Assembly (NCBI RefSeq): GCF_024539675.1
Contig: NZ_JAHHIT010000046.1
Location: 21,928-85,927, forward strand
Source of the DNA: Streptomyces hilarionis
GTDB lineage: Bacteria; Actinomycetota; Actinomycetes; Streptomycetales; Streptomycetaceae
Direction: 5' to 3'
DNA: 64,000 nt
Positions 57,495-64,000 of the stretch are shown here, in pieces (within the stretch, counting starts at the first letter, position 1; the number at the start of each line of letters is the position of its first letter). The notes beneath the pieces are model-generated. The model made no database searches, was not told where the DNA came from, and was given only the letters and a program-made list of their open reading frames with translations. A program made the position numbers and the translations under genes.

Positions 57495-58604
57495 TCAGGA
57501 CGCCGGGCGGCCGCCGCGCAGATCGCACTCGCCCCGCGACGGCGCCCCGGTCGCCCGAGCGGGCACGGACGGCGGCGCCTCGGCGAGCGGCCGGGCCGTG
57601 GCCAGGCCCGCCAGCAGCCCCGCGCCCACCGTCACGGTGGTGAAGCCGAGCGCGTTCCCGGCCGCGGCGAGGACGGCGAGCGCGGTGAGCGCGGCCCCCG
57701 CGCTGAGGACCACCGGCGTGGGACGCGGCGCACGCCACAGGGCGAACAACACCCAGCAGAACACCGCCGCGAGCAGAGCCACGCCGACGACCCCCTGTTC
57801 CGCCGCGAGCTGCAACGGCGCCGAGTGGGGCCTGCCGTCGGACGGCGTCGACCGCGCGGCCGTCTCGCTCAGCTCCCCGAAACGCCCCGGGCCCACGCCG
57901 AAGCCGCTCGCGCGGCGGGCCATCCCCAGAGCGTCCCGCCACAGCCCGACGCGCTCCGGCGTCAGCCGGTCCCGGACGGCGTCGGCGAGGCCGCCCGGCA
58001 GCGCGTTCCCCGCCACCGCCCAGATCAGGCCCGTCGCCAGGGCGGCCACGACCGCCAGCCCCGCGAGCGCCGGCCCCCGGCGCGCCACCCGGCCCGCGAC
58101 CAGCGAGCACAGCAGCACGGCGCAACACGTCACCACGGCCGCCGTCGAGCCCAGCAGCGCGCCCGCGACCACGGCGCTCCCGGCCAGCACCCACAGTGCG
58201 AGCCGCAGCGAGGCCACGGGAGTCGTCCAGGCCGCGCAGCACGCGGCGCCCGCCGACAGCGCCAGCACCGCGGCGGTGGCGCCGGCATGGCCCGACGGCG
58301 CGACGGCCTCCGGCCCCGGGCCGAGCCGGGGCAGCGCCATGGCCAGCGCCAGTCCGGCCAGGGATCCGGCGCACGGCGCGGCGACCGGCAGCAGCGCGCC
58401 GAGGATCCGCCCCGCGGCGTACCCGGCGGCGAGCGCCAGCACCGCGAGCAGCACACCTTCCGGACGTCCGTCGTGCACGGCGGCGGTGACCAGGGCCCAG
58501 ACGGCGCAGCCCGCCAGAACCCCTGTGCCCACCGCGTCCAGAACGTTTCGTCTTTCCCCGTCCGCGGCCGTGCCGGCAGACGCCGTCCCCGTGGAACCCA
58601 CCAC
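57495..58604 (-). CDS. O-antigen ligase/Wzy-like polytopic membrane protein
   Basis: A 369-residue protein with about ten helices. The segment GFGVGPGRFGELSETAARS, a long loop, and PHSAPLQLAAEQGVVGVALL is the characteristic large loop of O-antigen ligase (Wzy_C/RfaL) proteins, with the conserved Arg and His. In Gram-positive actinobacteria such proteins probably polymerise or transfer surface glycans. The GTG start is at 58604. An inverted repeat (58646-58666) lies 42 bp upstream. The tail ends in a Cys-containing cytoplasmic stretch. Confidence 0.82.
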   Translation of the reverse strand: MVGSTGTASAGTAADGERRNVLDAVGTGVLAGCAVWALVTAAVHDGRPEGVLLAVLALAAGYAAGRILGALLPVAAPCAGSLAGLALAMALPRLGPGPEAVAPSGHAGATAAVLALSAGAACCAAWTTPVASLRLALWVLAGSAVVAGALLGSTAAVVTCCAVLLCSLVAGRVARRGPALAGLAVVAALATGLIWAVAGNALPGGLADAVRDRLTPERVGLWRDALGMARRASGFGVGPGRFGELSETAARSTPSDGRPHSAPLQLAAEQGVVGVALLAAVFCWVLFALWRAPRPTPVVLSAGAALTALAVLAAAGNALGFTTVTVGAGLLAGLATARPLAEAPPSVPARATGAPSRGECDLRGGRPAS

Positions 58605-58974
58605 GCCCCCGAACCCGGTCGCCCCCCGACCGTGAGCCTGAACGCGTCACGGACCTGAACCGTGACGGACCCCGGCCGCTCACGCGCGACCGGAGCTCTG
58701 GCACACCGTAACCGCTGATGGGCGGTTTGTGGATGACTTGCGCCGGGTTGTACGACTCCCCTCCGCGCCCCGCGCGCGCCCGGCGGCCGGACGCAGCGCG
58801 CCCGGGGCGGACCGGGATCGACCCGGGCCCCCTCCATCCGAACGCCGTGGCGCGAGAGCACGGGAGGAGGGGACCGGGCGGGGCCGGGTCCGGTGGCCCA
58901 CGGGCTTCGGGCGCGGCGGTCCGCCCCTCAGACTGCGCTGTCGGCCAAAAGGTCACTCGCCGTACACTCCCGGA
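58605..58974. other. Divergent intergenic region between O-antigen-ligase-like gene and lnt
   Basis: 370 bp. GTCACGG (58646-58652) and CCGTGAC (58660-58666) form a perfect inverted repeat with a 7-nt spacer close to the ligase start, a possible operator. CCGTAACCGC...GCGGTTTGTGG near 58710 is another loose inverted repeat. TACACT (58963-58968) is the probable -10 of lnt. No gene is seen. Confidence 0.45.
58963..58968 (+). promoter_or_regulatory. -10 box of leaderless lnt
   Basis: TACACT is followed by 6 nt and the GTG at 58975, with no Shine-Dalgarno in between. No good -35 hexamer is recognised. Confidence 0.5.
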
Positions 58975-60585
58975 GTGACCGTCACCGCAACTTCCGTGGG
59001 CCAGCCGGACCAGCTGGAGCCCCCGACCGCGCGTCCCACGCGCGGCGCGCGACTCCTGCGTCTCGTCCCGGCCGCCGCAGCGGCGCTCTCCGGAGTGCTG
59101 CTCTACGTCAGCTTCCCGCCACGCACCCTGTGGTGGCTCGCGCTGCCCGCCTTCGCCGGCCTCGGCTGGGTCCTGCGCGGACGTGCCTGGAAGGCGGCCT
59201 TCGGCCTCGGCTACCTCTTCGGTCTCGGCTTCCTGCTTCCGCTGCTGGTGTGGACCGGCGTGGAGGTCGGCCCCGGCCCCTGGCTGGCCCTCGTGGCCAT
59301 CGAGGCGGTCTTCGTCGCGCTGGTCGGCGTGGGCATCGCCGCCGTCTCCAAGCTCCCGGCCTGGCCGCTGTGGGCGGCGGCCCTGTGGACCGCGGGCGAG
59401 GCGGCACGCGCGCGTGCGCCGTTCGGCGGCTTCCCCTGGGGCAAGATCGCCTTCGGACAGGCGGACGGCGTCTTCCTGCCCCTCGCCGCGCTCGGCGGCA
59501 CCCCCGTGCTCGGCTTCGCGGTCGTCCTGTGCGGGTTCGGCTTCTACGAGATCGTGCGTCTCGTCCTGGACCGGCGCCGCTCGGGCGAGCTGCGACGGTC
59601 GGCGGCCGCGATCGCCCTGCTCAGTGTGACGGTCCCGGTCGTGGCGGCCGTGGCCTCCCGCGCGCTGGTCAGCGACAAGGCCGAGGACGGCACCGCGACG
59701 GTCGCCGTCATCCAGGGCAACGTCCCCCGGCTCGGCCTGGAGTTCAACGCCCAGCGCAGGGCCGTCCTCGACTACCACGCGCGGGAGACCGAACGACTGG
59801 CCGCCCAGGTCGCGGCCGGCAAGAAGCCCCGGCCCGACTTCGTGCTGTGGCCGGAGAACTCCTCCGACATCGACCCCTTCGCCAACGCCGACGCCGCCGT
59901 CGTCATCGACCGCGCGGCCAAGGCGATCGGCGTGCCCGTGTCGGTCGGCGCCGTCGTCGAACGCGAGGGCAGGCTCTACAACGAGCAGGTCCTGTGGGAC
60001 CCGGTCAAGGGACCCACCCAGACCTACGACAAGCGCCAGGTCCAGCCGTTCGGCGAGTACCTCCCGCTGCGCTCCGTCATCGGAGCGATCAACAGCGACT
60101 GGACGTCGATGGTCCGCCAGGACTTCAGCCGGGGCACGAAGCCGGGCGTCTTCGCCATGGACCACGCCAAGGTCGGCCTGGTCACGTGCTACGAGGCCGC
60201 GTTCGACTGGGCCGTGCGCTCCGAGGTCACCGACGGCGCCCAGCTGATCTCCGTGCCCAGCAACAACGCCACCTTCGACCGCAGCGAGATGACCTACCAG
60301 CAGCTCGCCATGTCCCGGGTCCGCGCGGTCGAGCACAGCCGGACCGTCACGGTGCCCGTCACGAGCGGCGTCAGCGCGATCATCATGCCGGACGGCAGGA
60401 TCACGCAGAAGACCGGCATGTTCGTCGCGGATTCCCTGGTGCAGAAGGTGCCGCTGCGTTCCACGCGGACGCCGGCCACCAAGCTCGGGATCCTGCCCGA
60501 GATGCTCCTGGTGCTCGTCGCCGCGGGCGGTCTGGGATGGGCGGTCGCCTCCGGGTCGCGGGCCCGGCGGAACCCGGCGAGCTGA
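58975..60585 (+). CDS. lnt: Apolipoprotein N-acyltransferase
   Basis: A 536-residue enzyme. About seven to eight membrane helices lie between residues 30 and 230 plus one near 510-528. The nitrilase-like catalytic domain (240-490) has the triad E294 (VLWPENSSD), K353 (YDKRQVQPFGEYLP) and C405 (LVTCYEAAF). Lnt N-acylates the terminal Cys of processed lipoproteins. Streptomycetes are known to carry Lnt homologues, often more than one, with different importance. The GTG at 58975 appears leaderless. A longer frame to 58729 has no start signal. Confidence 0.92.
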   Translation: MTVTATSVGQPDQLEPPTARPTRGARLLRLVPAAAAALSGVLLYVSFPPRTLWWLALPAFAGLGWVLRGRAWKAAFGLGYLFGLGFLLPLLVWTGVEVGPGPWLALVAIEAVFVALVGVGIAAVSKLPAWPLWAAALWTAGEAARARAPFGGFPWGKIAFGQADGVFLPLAALGGTPVLGFAVVLCGFGFYEIVRLVLDRRRSGELRRSAAAIALLSVTVPVVAAVASRALVSDKAEDGTATVAVIQGNVPRLGLEFNAQRRAVLDYHARETERLAAQVAAGKKPRPDFVLWPENSSDIDPFANADAAVVIDRAAKAIGVPVSVGAVVEREGRLYNEQVLWDPVKGPTQTYDKRQVQPFGEYLPLRSVIGAINSDWTSMVRQDFSRGTKPGVFAMDHAKVGLVTCYEAAFDWAVRSEVTDGAQLISVPSNNATFDRSEMTYQQLAMSRVRAVEHSRTVTVPVTSGVSAIIMPDGRITQKTGMFVADSLVQKVPLRSTRTPATKLGILPEMLLVLVAAGGLGWAVASGSRARRNPAS

Positions 60586-60599
60586 TCGCTCCGCCCGGT

Positions 60600-60605
60600 T
60601 AGGGT
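60600..60605 (+). promoter_or_regulatory. -10 box of leaderless NUDIX gene
   Basis: TAGGGT ends 6 nt before the ATG at 60612. No Shine-Dalgarno is present. Confidence 0.5.
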
Positions 60606-60611
60606 CGGTCC

Positions 60612-61091
60612 ATGCCGACTCCCGACTTCATCACCGAGATCCGGACCTCCGCCGGACACCACCTGCTCTGGCTGCCCGGCGTGAGCGCCGTCGTCTTCGA
60701 CGACGAGGGGCGGGTGCTGCTGGGCCAGCGCGCGGACAACCGCCAGTGGACCGTGATCAACGGCATCCCGGACCCCGGCGAGCAGCCCGCCGACTGCGCG
60801 GTCCGGGAGGTCTACGAGGAGACGGGCGTGCACTGCGTTCCCGAGCGCGTCGTCCTGGTGCGCGCCGGGAGCCCGGTGGAGTACCCGAACGGCGACCGGT
60901 GCCAGTTCATGGACGTCACCCTGCGCTGCCGAGCCGTCGGCGGGGAGGCACGCGTCAACGACGACGAGTCCGTCGCCGTCGGCTGGTTCGCGCTCGACGC
61001 GCTGCCGCCCATGAACGAACGGCAGCTCTTCCGCATCAAGCAGGCGATCTCCGACGAACCCACGTGGTTCGAGACCACCGCCTCCCAGTGA
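60612..61091 (+). CDS. NUDIX hydrolase
   Basis: A 159-residue NUDIX protein with a complete box at 51-73: G51, E57, then REVYEETGV. VLLGQRADNRQWTVING precedes it, as in MutT- and IDI-like members. The family hydrolyses nucleoside diphosphates linked to another moiety, using Mg2+. The substrate is unknown. It lies 26 nt after lnt but has its own -10-like box ending 6 nt before the ATG, so it can be transcribed separately as a leaderless message. Confidence 0.9.
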   Translation: MPTPDFITEIRTSAGHHLLWLPGVSAVVFDDEGRVLLGQRADNRQWTVINGIPDPGEQPADCAVREVYEETGVHCVPERVVLVRAGSPVEYPNGDRCQFMDVTLRCRAVGGEARVNDDESVAVGWFALDALPPMNERQLFRIKQAISDEPTWFETTASQ

Positions 61092-61133
61092 ACTATGGGC
61101 GGTGACCACATGGGGCGGGAGAAGCGCTCTGCC

Positions 61134-61139
61134 TAGGGT
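61134..61139 (+). promoter_or_regulatory. -10 box of leaderless SDR gene
   Basis: TAGGGT ends 6 nt before the ATG at 61146, the same hexamer and spacing as in the NUDIX gene just upstream. Confidence 0.5.
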
Positions 61140-61145
61140 CGGAGC

Positions 61146-61949
61146 ATGACTTCTCCCCAGGTCGCCGCCTGCGGCCCCGCCGCCCCCTCGCCCGACCTCG
61201 GAGGCCGCACCGCACTCGTCACCGGCGCCGCCGGCGGCATCGGGCGCGCCTGCGCGCTGCGGCTCGCGGCGGCCGGAGCCGAGGTGCGGGCCGTCGACCG
61301 GGACGGACCCGGCCTGGAGAGGCTCGTCGAGAGCGCCGTCGGACTGCCCGGCTCGGTCGAGCCGCACGTCCTCGACCTCACCGACCTGGAGGCCGCCGAG
61401 CAGGCCGCCGCAGGGACCGACGTCCTGGTCAACAACGCCGGACTGCAACGGGTGGCTCCCCTGGAGGACTTCCCGCCGGACGTCTTCCACACGGTCCTCA
61501 CCGTGATGCTGGAGGCGCCCTTCCGGCTCATCCGCGGCGCCCTGCCCCACATGTACGGACAGGGCTGGGGCCGCATCGTCAACGTGTCGTCCGTGCACGG
61601 ACTGCGGGCCTCCGCCTACAAGTCGGCCTATGTGGCGGCCAAGCACGGACTCGAGGGACTGTCCAAGACGGCCGCCCTGGAAGGCGCGCCCCACGGCGTG
61701 ACCTCCAACTGCGTCAACCCCGCCTACGTGCGCACCCCGCTCGTCGAGCGGCAGCTCGCCGACCAGGCGCGGACCCACGGCATCCCCGAGGAACGCGTGC
61801 TGGCCGACGTCCTGCTGCGCGACAGCGCCGTCAAGCGCCTCATCGAACCGGAGGAGGTCGCCGAGGCCGTGGCCTACCTGTGCGGCCCTCGGGCCTCCTT
61901 CGTCACGGGCGCCTCGCTCGTCCTGGACGGCGGCTGGACCGCGCACTGA
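61146..61949 (+). CDS. 3-hydroxybutyrate dehydrogenase-like SDR
   Basis: A 267-residue classical SDR. The cofactor loop is TGAAGGIG (26-33), NNAG is at 96-99, and the catalytic residues are S149, Y162 and K166 (YVAAK). The Asp-51 after the second strand (VRAVDRDG) favours NAD over NADP. AYVRTPLVERQL and the C-terminal GASLVLDGGWTAH fit D-3-hydroxybutyrate dehydrogenases, which oxidise 3-hydroxybutyrate to acetoacetate. A PucR-type regulator follows 76 nt downstream and may control it. Confidence 0.88.
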   Translation: MTSPQVAACGPAAPSPDLGGRTALVTGAAGGIGRACALRLAAAGAEVRAVDRDGPGLERLVESAVGLPGSVEPHVLDLTDLEAAEQAAAGTDVLVNNAGLQRVAPLEDFPPDVFHTVLTVMLEAPFRLIRGALPHMYGQGWGRIVNVSSVHGLRASAYKSAYVAAKHGLEGLSKTAALEGAPHGVTSNCVNPAYVRTPLVERQLADQARTHGIPEERVLADVLLRDSAVKRLIEPEEVAEAVAYLCGPRASFVTGASLVLDGGWTAH

Positions 61950-62025
61950 ACGGGCCGCTGCCCGGTGCCCGCGGAGTTTTCCACAGGGCTGACGGCGCGG
62001 GCGGACGATGAGGAATCCTGTGCAC

Positions 62026-63957
62026 ATGTCCCGCGATCACTCGCACGGCGCCACCACGGCTCCCGGCAGCCCCGCTCACGACGCCGACGCGCCGTTCCTC
62101 GAACTGCTCGCCCGCGGGGCGGCCGCCGAGGCCTACGACCGCCCCGTGCTGCTCGCCCGCGCCGAGGGCGGGCCCGAGGAGCGGATCGCGGCGCTCGAAC
62201 ACGCCCGGCTGCTCGCGCTGCGGGTCCGCGCGGAGCTGGAGGGCCGGCGCCGCCGTGAGGCCGAGCTGTCGGCGCTCTTCGAGACGGCGCACGACCTCGC
62301 GGGCCCACGGGACGTGGACGCCGTCCTCCAGGCGATCGTCCAACGGGCCCGCTCCCTGCTCGGCACGGACGTCGCCTACCTCAGCCTCCACGACCCGGCC
62401 CGGGGCGACACCTACATGCGGGTCACCGAAGGCTCCGTCGCGGCCCGTTTCCAGCAGCTGCGCCTCGGGATGGGGGAGGGGCTCGGCGGCCTGGTCGCCC
62501 AGACGGCCCGTCCCTACGTCACCGACGACTACTTCCGCGACGACCGCTTCCGGCACACGGCGGCCATCGACGCGGGCGTGCGCGACGAGGGCCTGGTGGC
62601 GATCCTCGGTGTGCCGCTCACCCTGGGGCCGAACGTCATCGGCGTGCTGTTCGCCGCCGACCGGCGCGCCCGGGTCTTCGAGCGGGAGCAGATCGCCCTG
62701 CTGGGTTCCTTCGCGGCGCTGGCGGCAGCCGCCATCGACACCGCCAACCTCCTCACCGAGACCCGCTCGGCCCTCGCCGGACTGGAGCGCGCCAACGAGA
62801 TCATCAAGGACCGCAGCGCCGTCATCGAGCGCGCCTCCGACGTCCACGACCGGCTGGCCGAGCTGGTCCTGCGCGGCGGCGGCGTCCACGACGTGGCCGC
62901 CGCGGTGTCCCACGTGCTCGACAAGGTCGTGGAGTTCACCGACACCGCACCGGCCGACGCCCTGGAGGCGTCCCGCGCGGAGGGGCACGCCGTACGCCAC
63001 CGGGACGACTGGGTGGCGGCCGTGGCGGCCGGCGGGGAACTGCTGGGGGCGCTGGTGCTGCACGGACATCCGGGGCTCGATCCGGTCGACCAGCTGACGC
63101 TGGAGCGCGCCGCGATGGTGACGTCGCTCCTGCTGCTGGCCAGGCGCTCCGCGGCCGAGGCCGAACAGCGCGTGCGCGGCGAACTCCTCGACGACCTGCT
63201 CGACGCCCATGACCGGGATCCGCGCCTGCTGCGCGAGCGCGCCGCCCGGCTGCGCGCCGACCTCGACGCGACCCATGTCGTCCTCGCCGCCCGTCTCGAC
63301 GGCGTCGCACCCGACGCCGACCACGAGGCGGCCGCCCGCCGTCGCCTGTGGGCCGCGGCCTCCCATCTGGCGGCCACCCGCCGCGGCCTCGCCGCGGCCC
63401 GTGACGGCGGCACCGTCCTGCTGCTGCCGCTGGAACCCGGCGACAGCGCGACGGAACTGGCCCGCCGCACCGCCGTGCACCTGGGCGGCGCCGTGCACGA
63501 GACGGTCACGGTCGGCGCGTCCGGCCCGGTGCGCGACCTCGCGGCGTCGCCGGACACGATGGTCGCCGGGTACGAGGAGAGCCGCCGATGTCTGGACGCG
63601 CTGAGCCTGCTGGGCCGCAGCGGTGACGGCGCGGCCGCCGAGGACTTCGGATTCCTGGGACTGCTGCTCGCCGGCGAGCGGGACGTGACGGGCTTCGTGG
63701 CCCGCACGATAGGCAAGGTCGTCGCCTACGACGAACGGCGGGGCACCGACCTGCTGCGCACCCTCGACGCGTACTTCGCCTCCGGCATGAGCCCCGCCCG
63801 CACCAAGGACGCGCTTCACGTCCATGTCAACACGGTGGCCCAGCGCCTGGAACGCGTCGGCCGTCTCCTGGGCGACGACTGGCAGAGCCCGTCCCGCGCG
63901 CTGGAGATACAACTGGCGCTGCGGCTGCACCGGTTGACGGCCCTGCCCCGGCGCTGA
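62026..63957 (+). CDS. GAF domain/PucR-family transcriptional regulator
   Basis: A 643-residue regulator. A GAF domain (~75-245) contains AYLSLHDPARGDTYM and GLVAILGVPLTLGPNVIGVLFAADR. A linker helix follows (~250-290). The C-terminal CdaR/PucR winged helix (about 570-635) reads LLRTLDAYFASGMSPARTKDALHVHVNTVAQRLERV. Such proteins sense small acids or purine-related ligands and activate nearby catabolic genes. GAGGA lies 10 nt before the ATG at 62026; another ATG at 62008 is in frame. The 3-hydroxybutyrate-dehydrogenase-like gene just upstream is the most obvious target. Confidence 0.88.
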   Translation: MSRDHSHGATTAPGSPAHDADAPFLELLARGAAAEAYDRPVLLARAEGGPEERIAALEHARLLALRVRAELEGRRRREAELSALFETAHDLAGPRDVDAVLQAIVQRARSLLGTDVAYLSLHDPARGDTYMRVTEGSVAARFQQLRLGMGEGLGGLVAQTARPYVTDDYFRDDRFRHTAAIDAGVRDEGLVAILGVPLTLGPNVIGVLFAADRRARVFEREQIALLGSFAALAAAAIDTANLLTETRSALAGLERANEIIKDRSAVIERASDVHDRLAELVLRGGGVHDVAAAVSHVLDKVVEFTDTAPADALEASRAEGHAVRHRDDWVAAVAAGGELLGALVLHGHPGLDPVDQLTLERAAMVTSLLLLARRSAAEAEQRVRGELLDDLLDAHDRDPRLLRERAARLRADLDATHVVLAARLDGVAPDADHEAAARRRLWAAASHLAATRRGLAAARDGGTVLLLPLEPGDSATELARRTAVHLGGAVHETVTVGASGPVRDLAASPDTMVAGYEESRRCLDALSLLGRSGDGAAAEDFGFLGLLLAGERDVTGFVARTIGKVVAYDERRGTDLLRTLDAYFASGMSPARTKDALHVHVNTVAQRLERVGRLLGDDWQSPSRALEIQLALRLHRLTALPRR

Positions 63958-64000
63958 ACAGCGGGCACGGCGACCGGCCACGCCGACGAAGTCCCCCGGC

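Noticed and set aside
57427..60336. 969-residue minus-strand ORF over lnt and the O-antigen-ligase-like gene
   Set aside because: It is antisense to lnt and out of frame with the ligase-like gene; composition is Gly/Arg/Ala noise.

Overview
The window is actinobacterial chromosomal DNA and very probably from Streptomyces. GC content is very high and third codon positions are almost always G or C. Many starts are GTG, and genes overlap as ATGA or GTGA. Families typical of streptomycetes recur: DUF6421, DUF6986, DUF1272, DUF4395, TerD, Rv1733c-like, a mycothiol-type maleylpyruvate isomerase fold, SHOCT and lone ATP-binding anti-sigma-like proteins. I see no tRNA, rRNA, CRISPR array, prophage or intact transposase. 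The content reads as ordinary chromosome with many small independent units, not one large biosynthetic cluster.

Layout. 1-4.3 kb: end of a FUSC membrane protein with a coupled MarR regulator, two VOC proteins, a GNAT and a glycerophosphodiester phosphodiesterase. 4.5-7.8 kb: a tightly coupled operon of a DUF6421 protein, an SDR and a threonine-aldolase-type PLP enzyme. 7.9-11.2 kb: a transglutaminase-like protein that looks frameshifted at its 3' end, an acyltransferase, a divergent DUF4395/thioredoxin pair, and a flavin reductase behind a short Cys-containing leader peptide. 11.4-13.2 kb: etfB-etfA, closed by a strong terminator. 13.3-20.5 kb: a secreted EEP nuclease/phosphatase, a DUF6986 aldolase/lyase, a VOC protein, a GGCT-like protein, a LacI regulator divergent from a ROK sugar kinase, and an ADP-ribosylglycohydrolase.

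20.7-31.8 kb: a small secreted protein, a P-loop/NUDIX fusion, an M20 dipeptidase, a geranylgeranyl-reductase-type flavoenzyme, a NarL-type two-component system, an MFS exporter with a divergent MarR regulator around a 27-bp operator, and membrane proteins. 31.9-40.8 kb: htpG, a SIS isomerase/class II aldolase pair, an rRNA-methyltransferase-like protein, an AlkB-like dioxygenase, a ROK regulator, a lipoprotein, a beta-hydroxyacid dehydrogenase and DUF1272. 41.1-45.6 kb: a SHOCT protein, a 173-bp MITE-like element, an ATP-binding regulator, a cysteine-desulfhydrase/synthase-like PLP enzyme, an SRPBCC protein and a DeoR regulator.

45.9-54.8 kb holds large proteins of unknown job: a polytopic membrane protein ending in a Ser-Asp-His hydrolase domain, a beta-helix/AAA+ ATPase fusion, an Rv1733c-like protein, a MOSC protein, a Pro/Gln-rich protein and a double TerD protein. 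54.8-64 kb is partly envelope-related: an HpnB-like glycosyltransferase, a MurI-like racemase, a PH-like membrane protein, an O-antigen-ligase-like protein and apolipoprotein N-acyltransferase. It ends with a NUDIX protein, a 3-hydroxybutyrate-dehydrogenase-like SDR and a GAF-PucR regulator.

Two features recur. Many genes start 6-9 nt after a TANNNT box with no Shine-Dalgarno, so they are probably leaderless. Convergent gene pairs are often separated by long GC-rich hairpins. The observations I rate highest are the DUF6421 operon, the Cys leader, the membrane hydrolase, the beta-helix/AAA+ fusion, the probable frameshift and the MITE-like element. All family names come from reading the sequence and memory; no database search was run.
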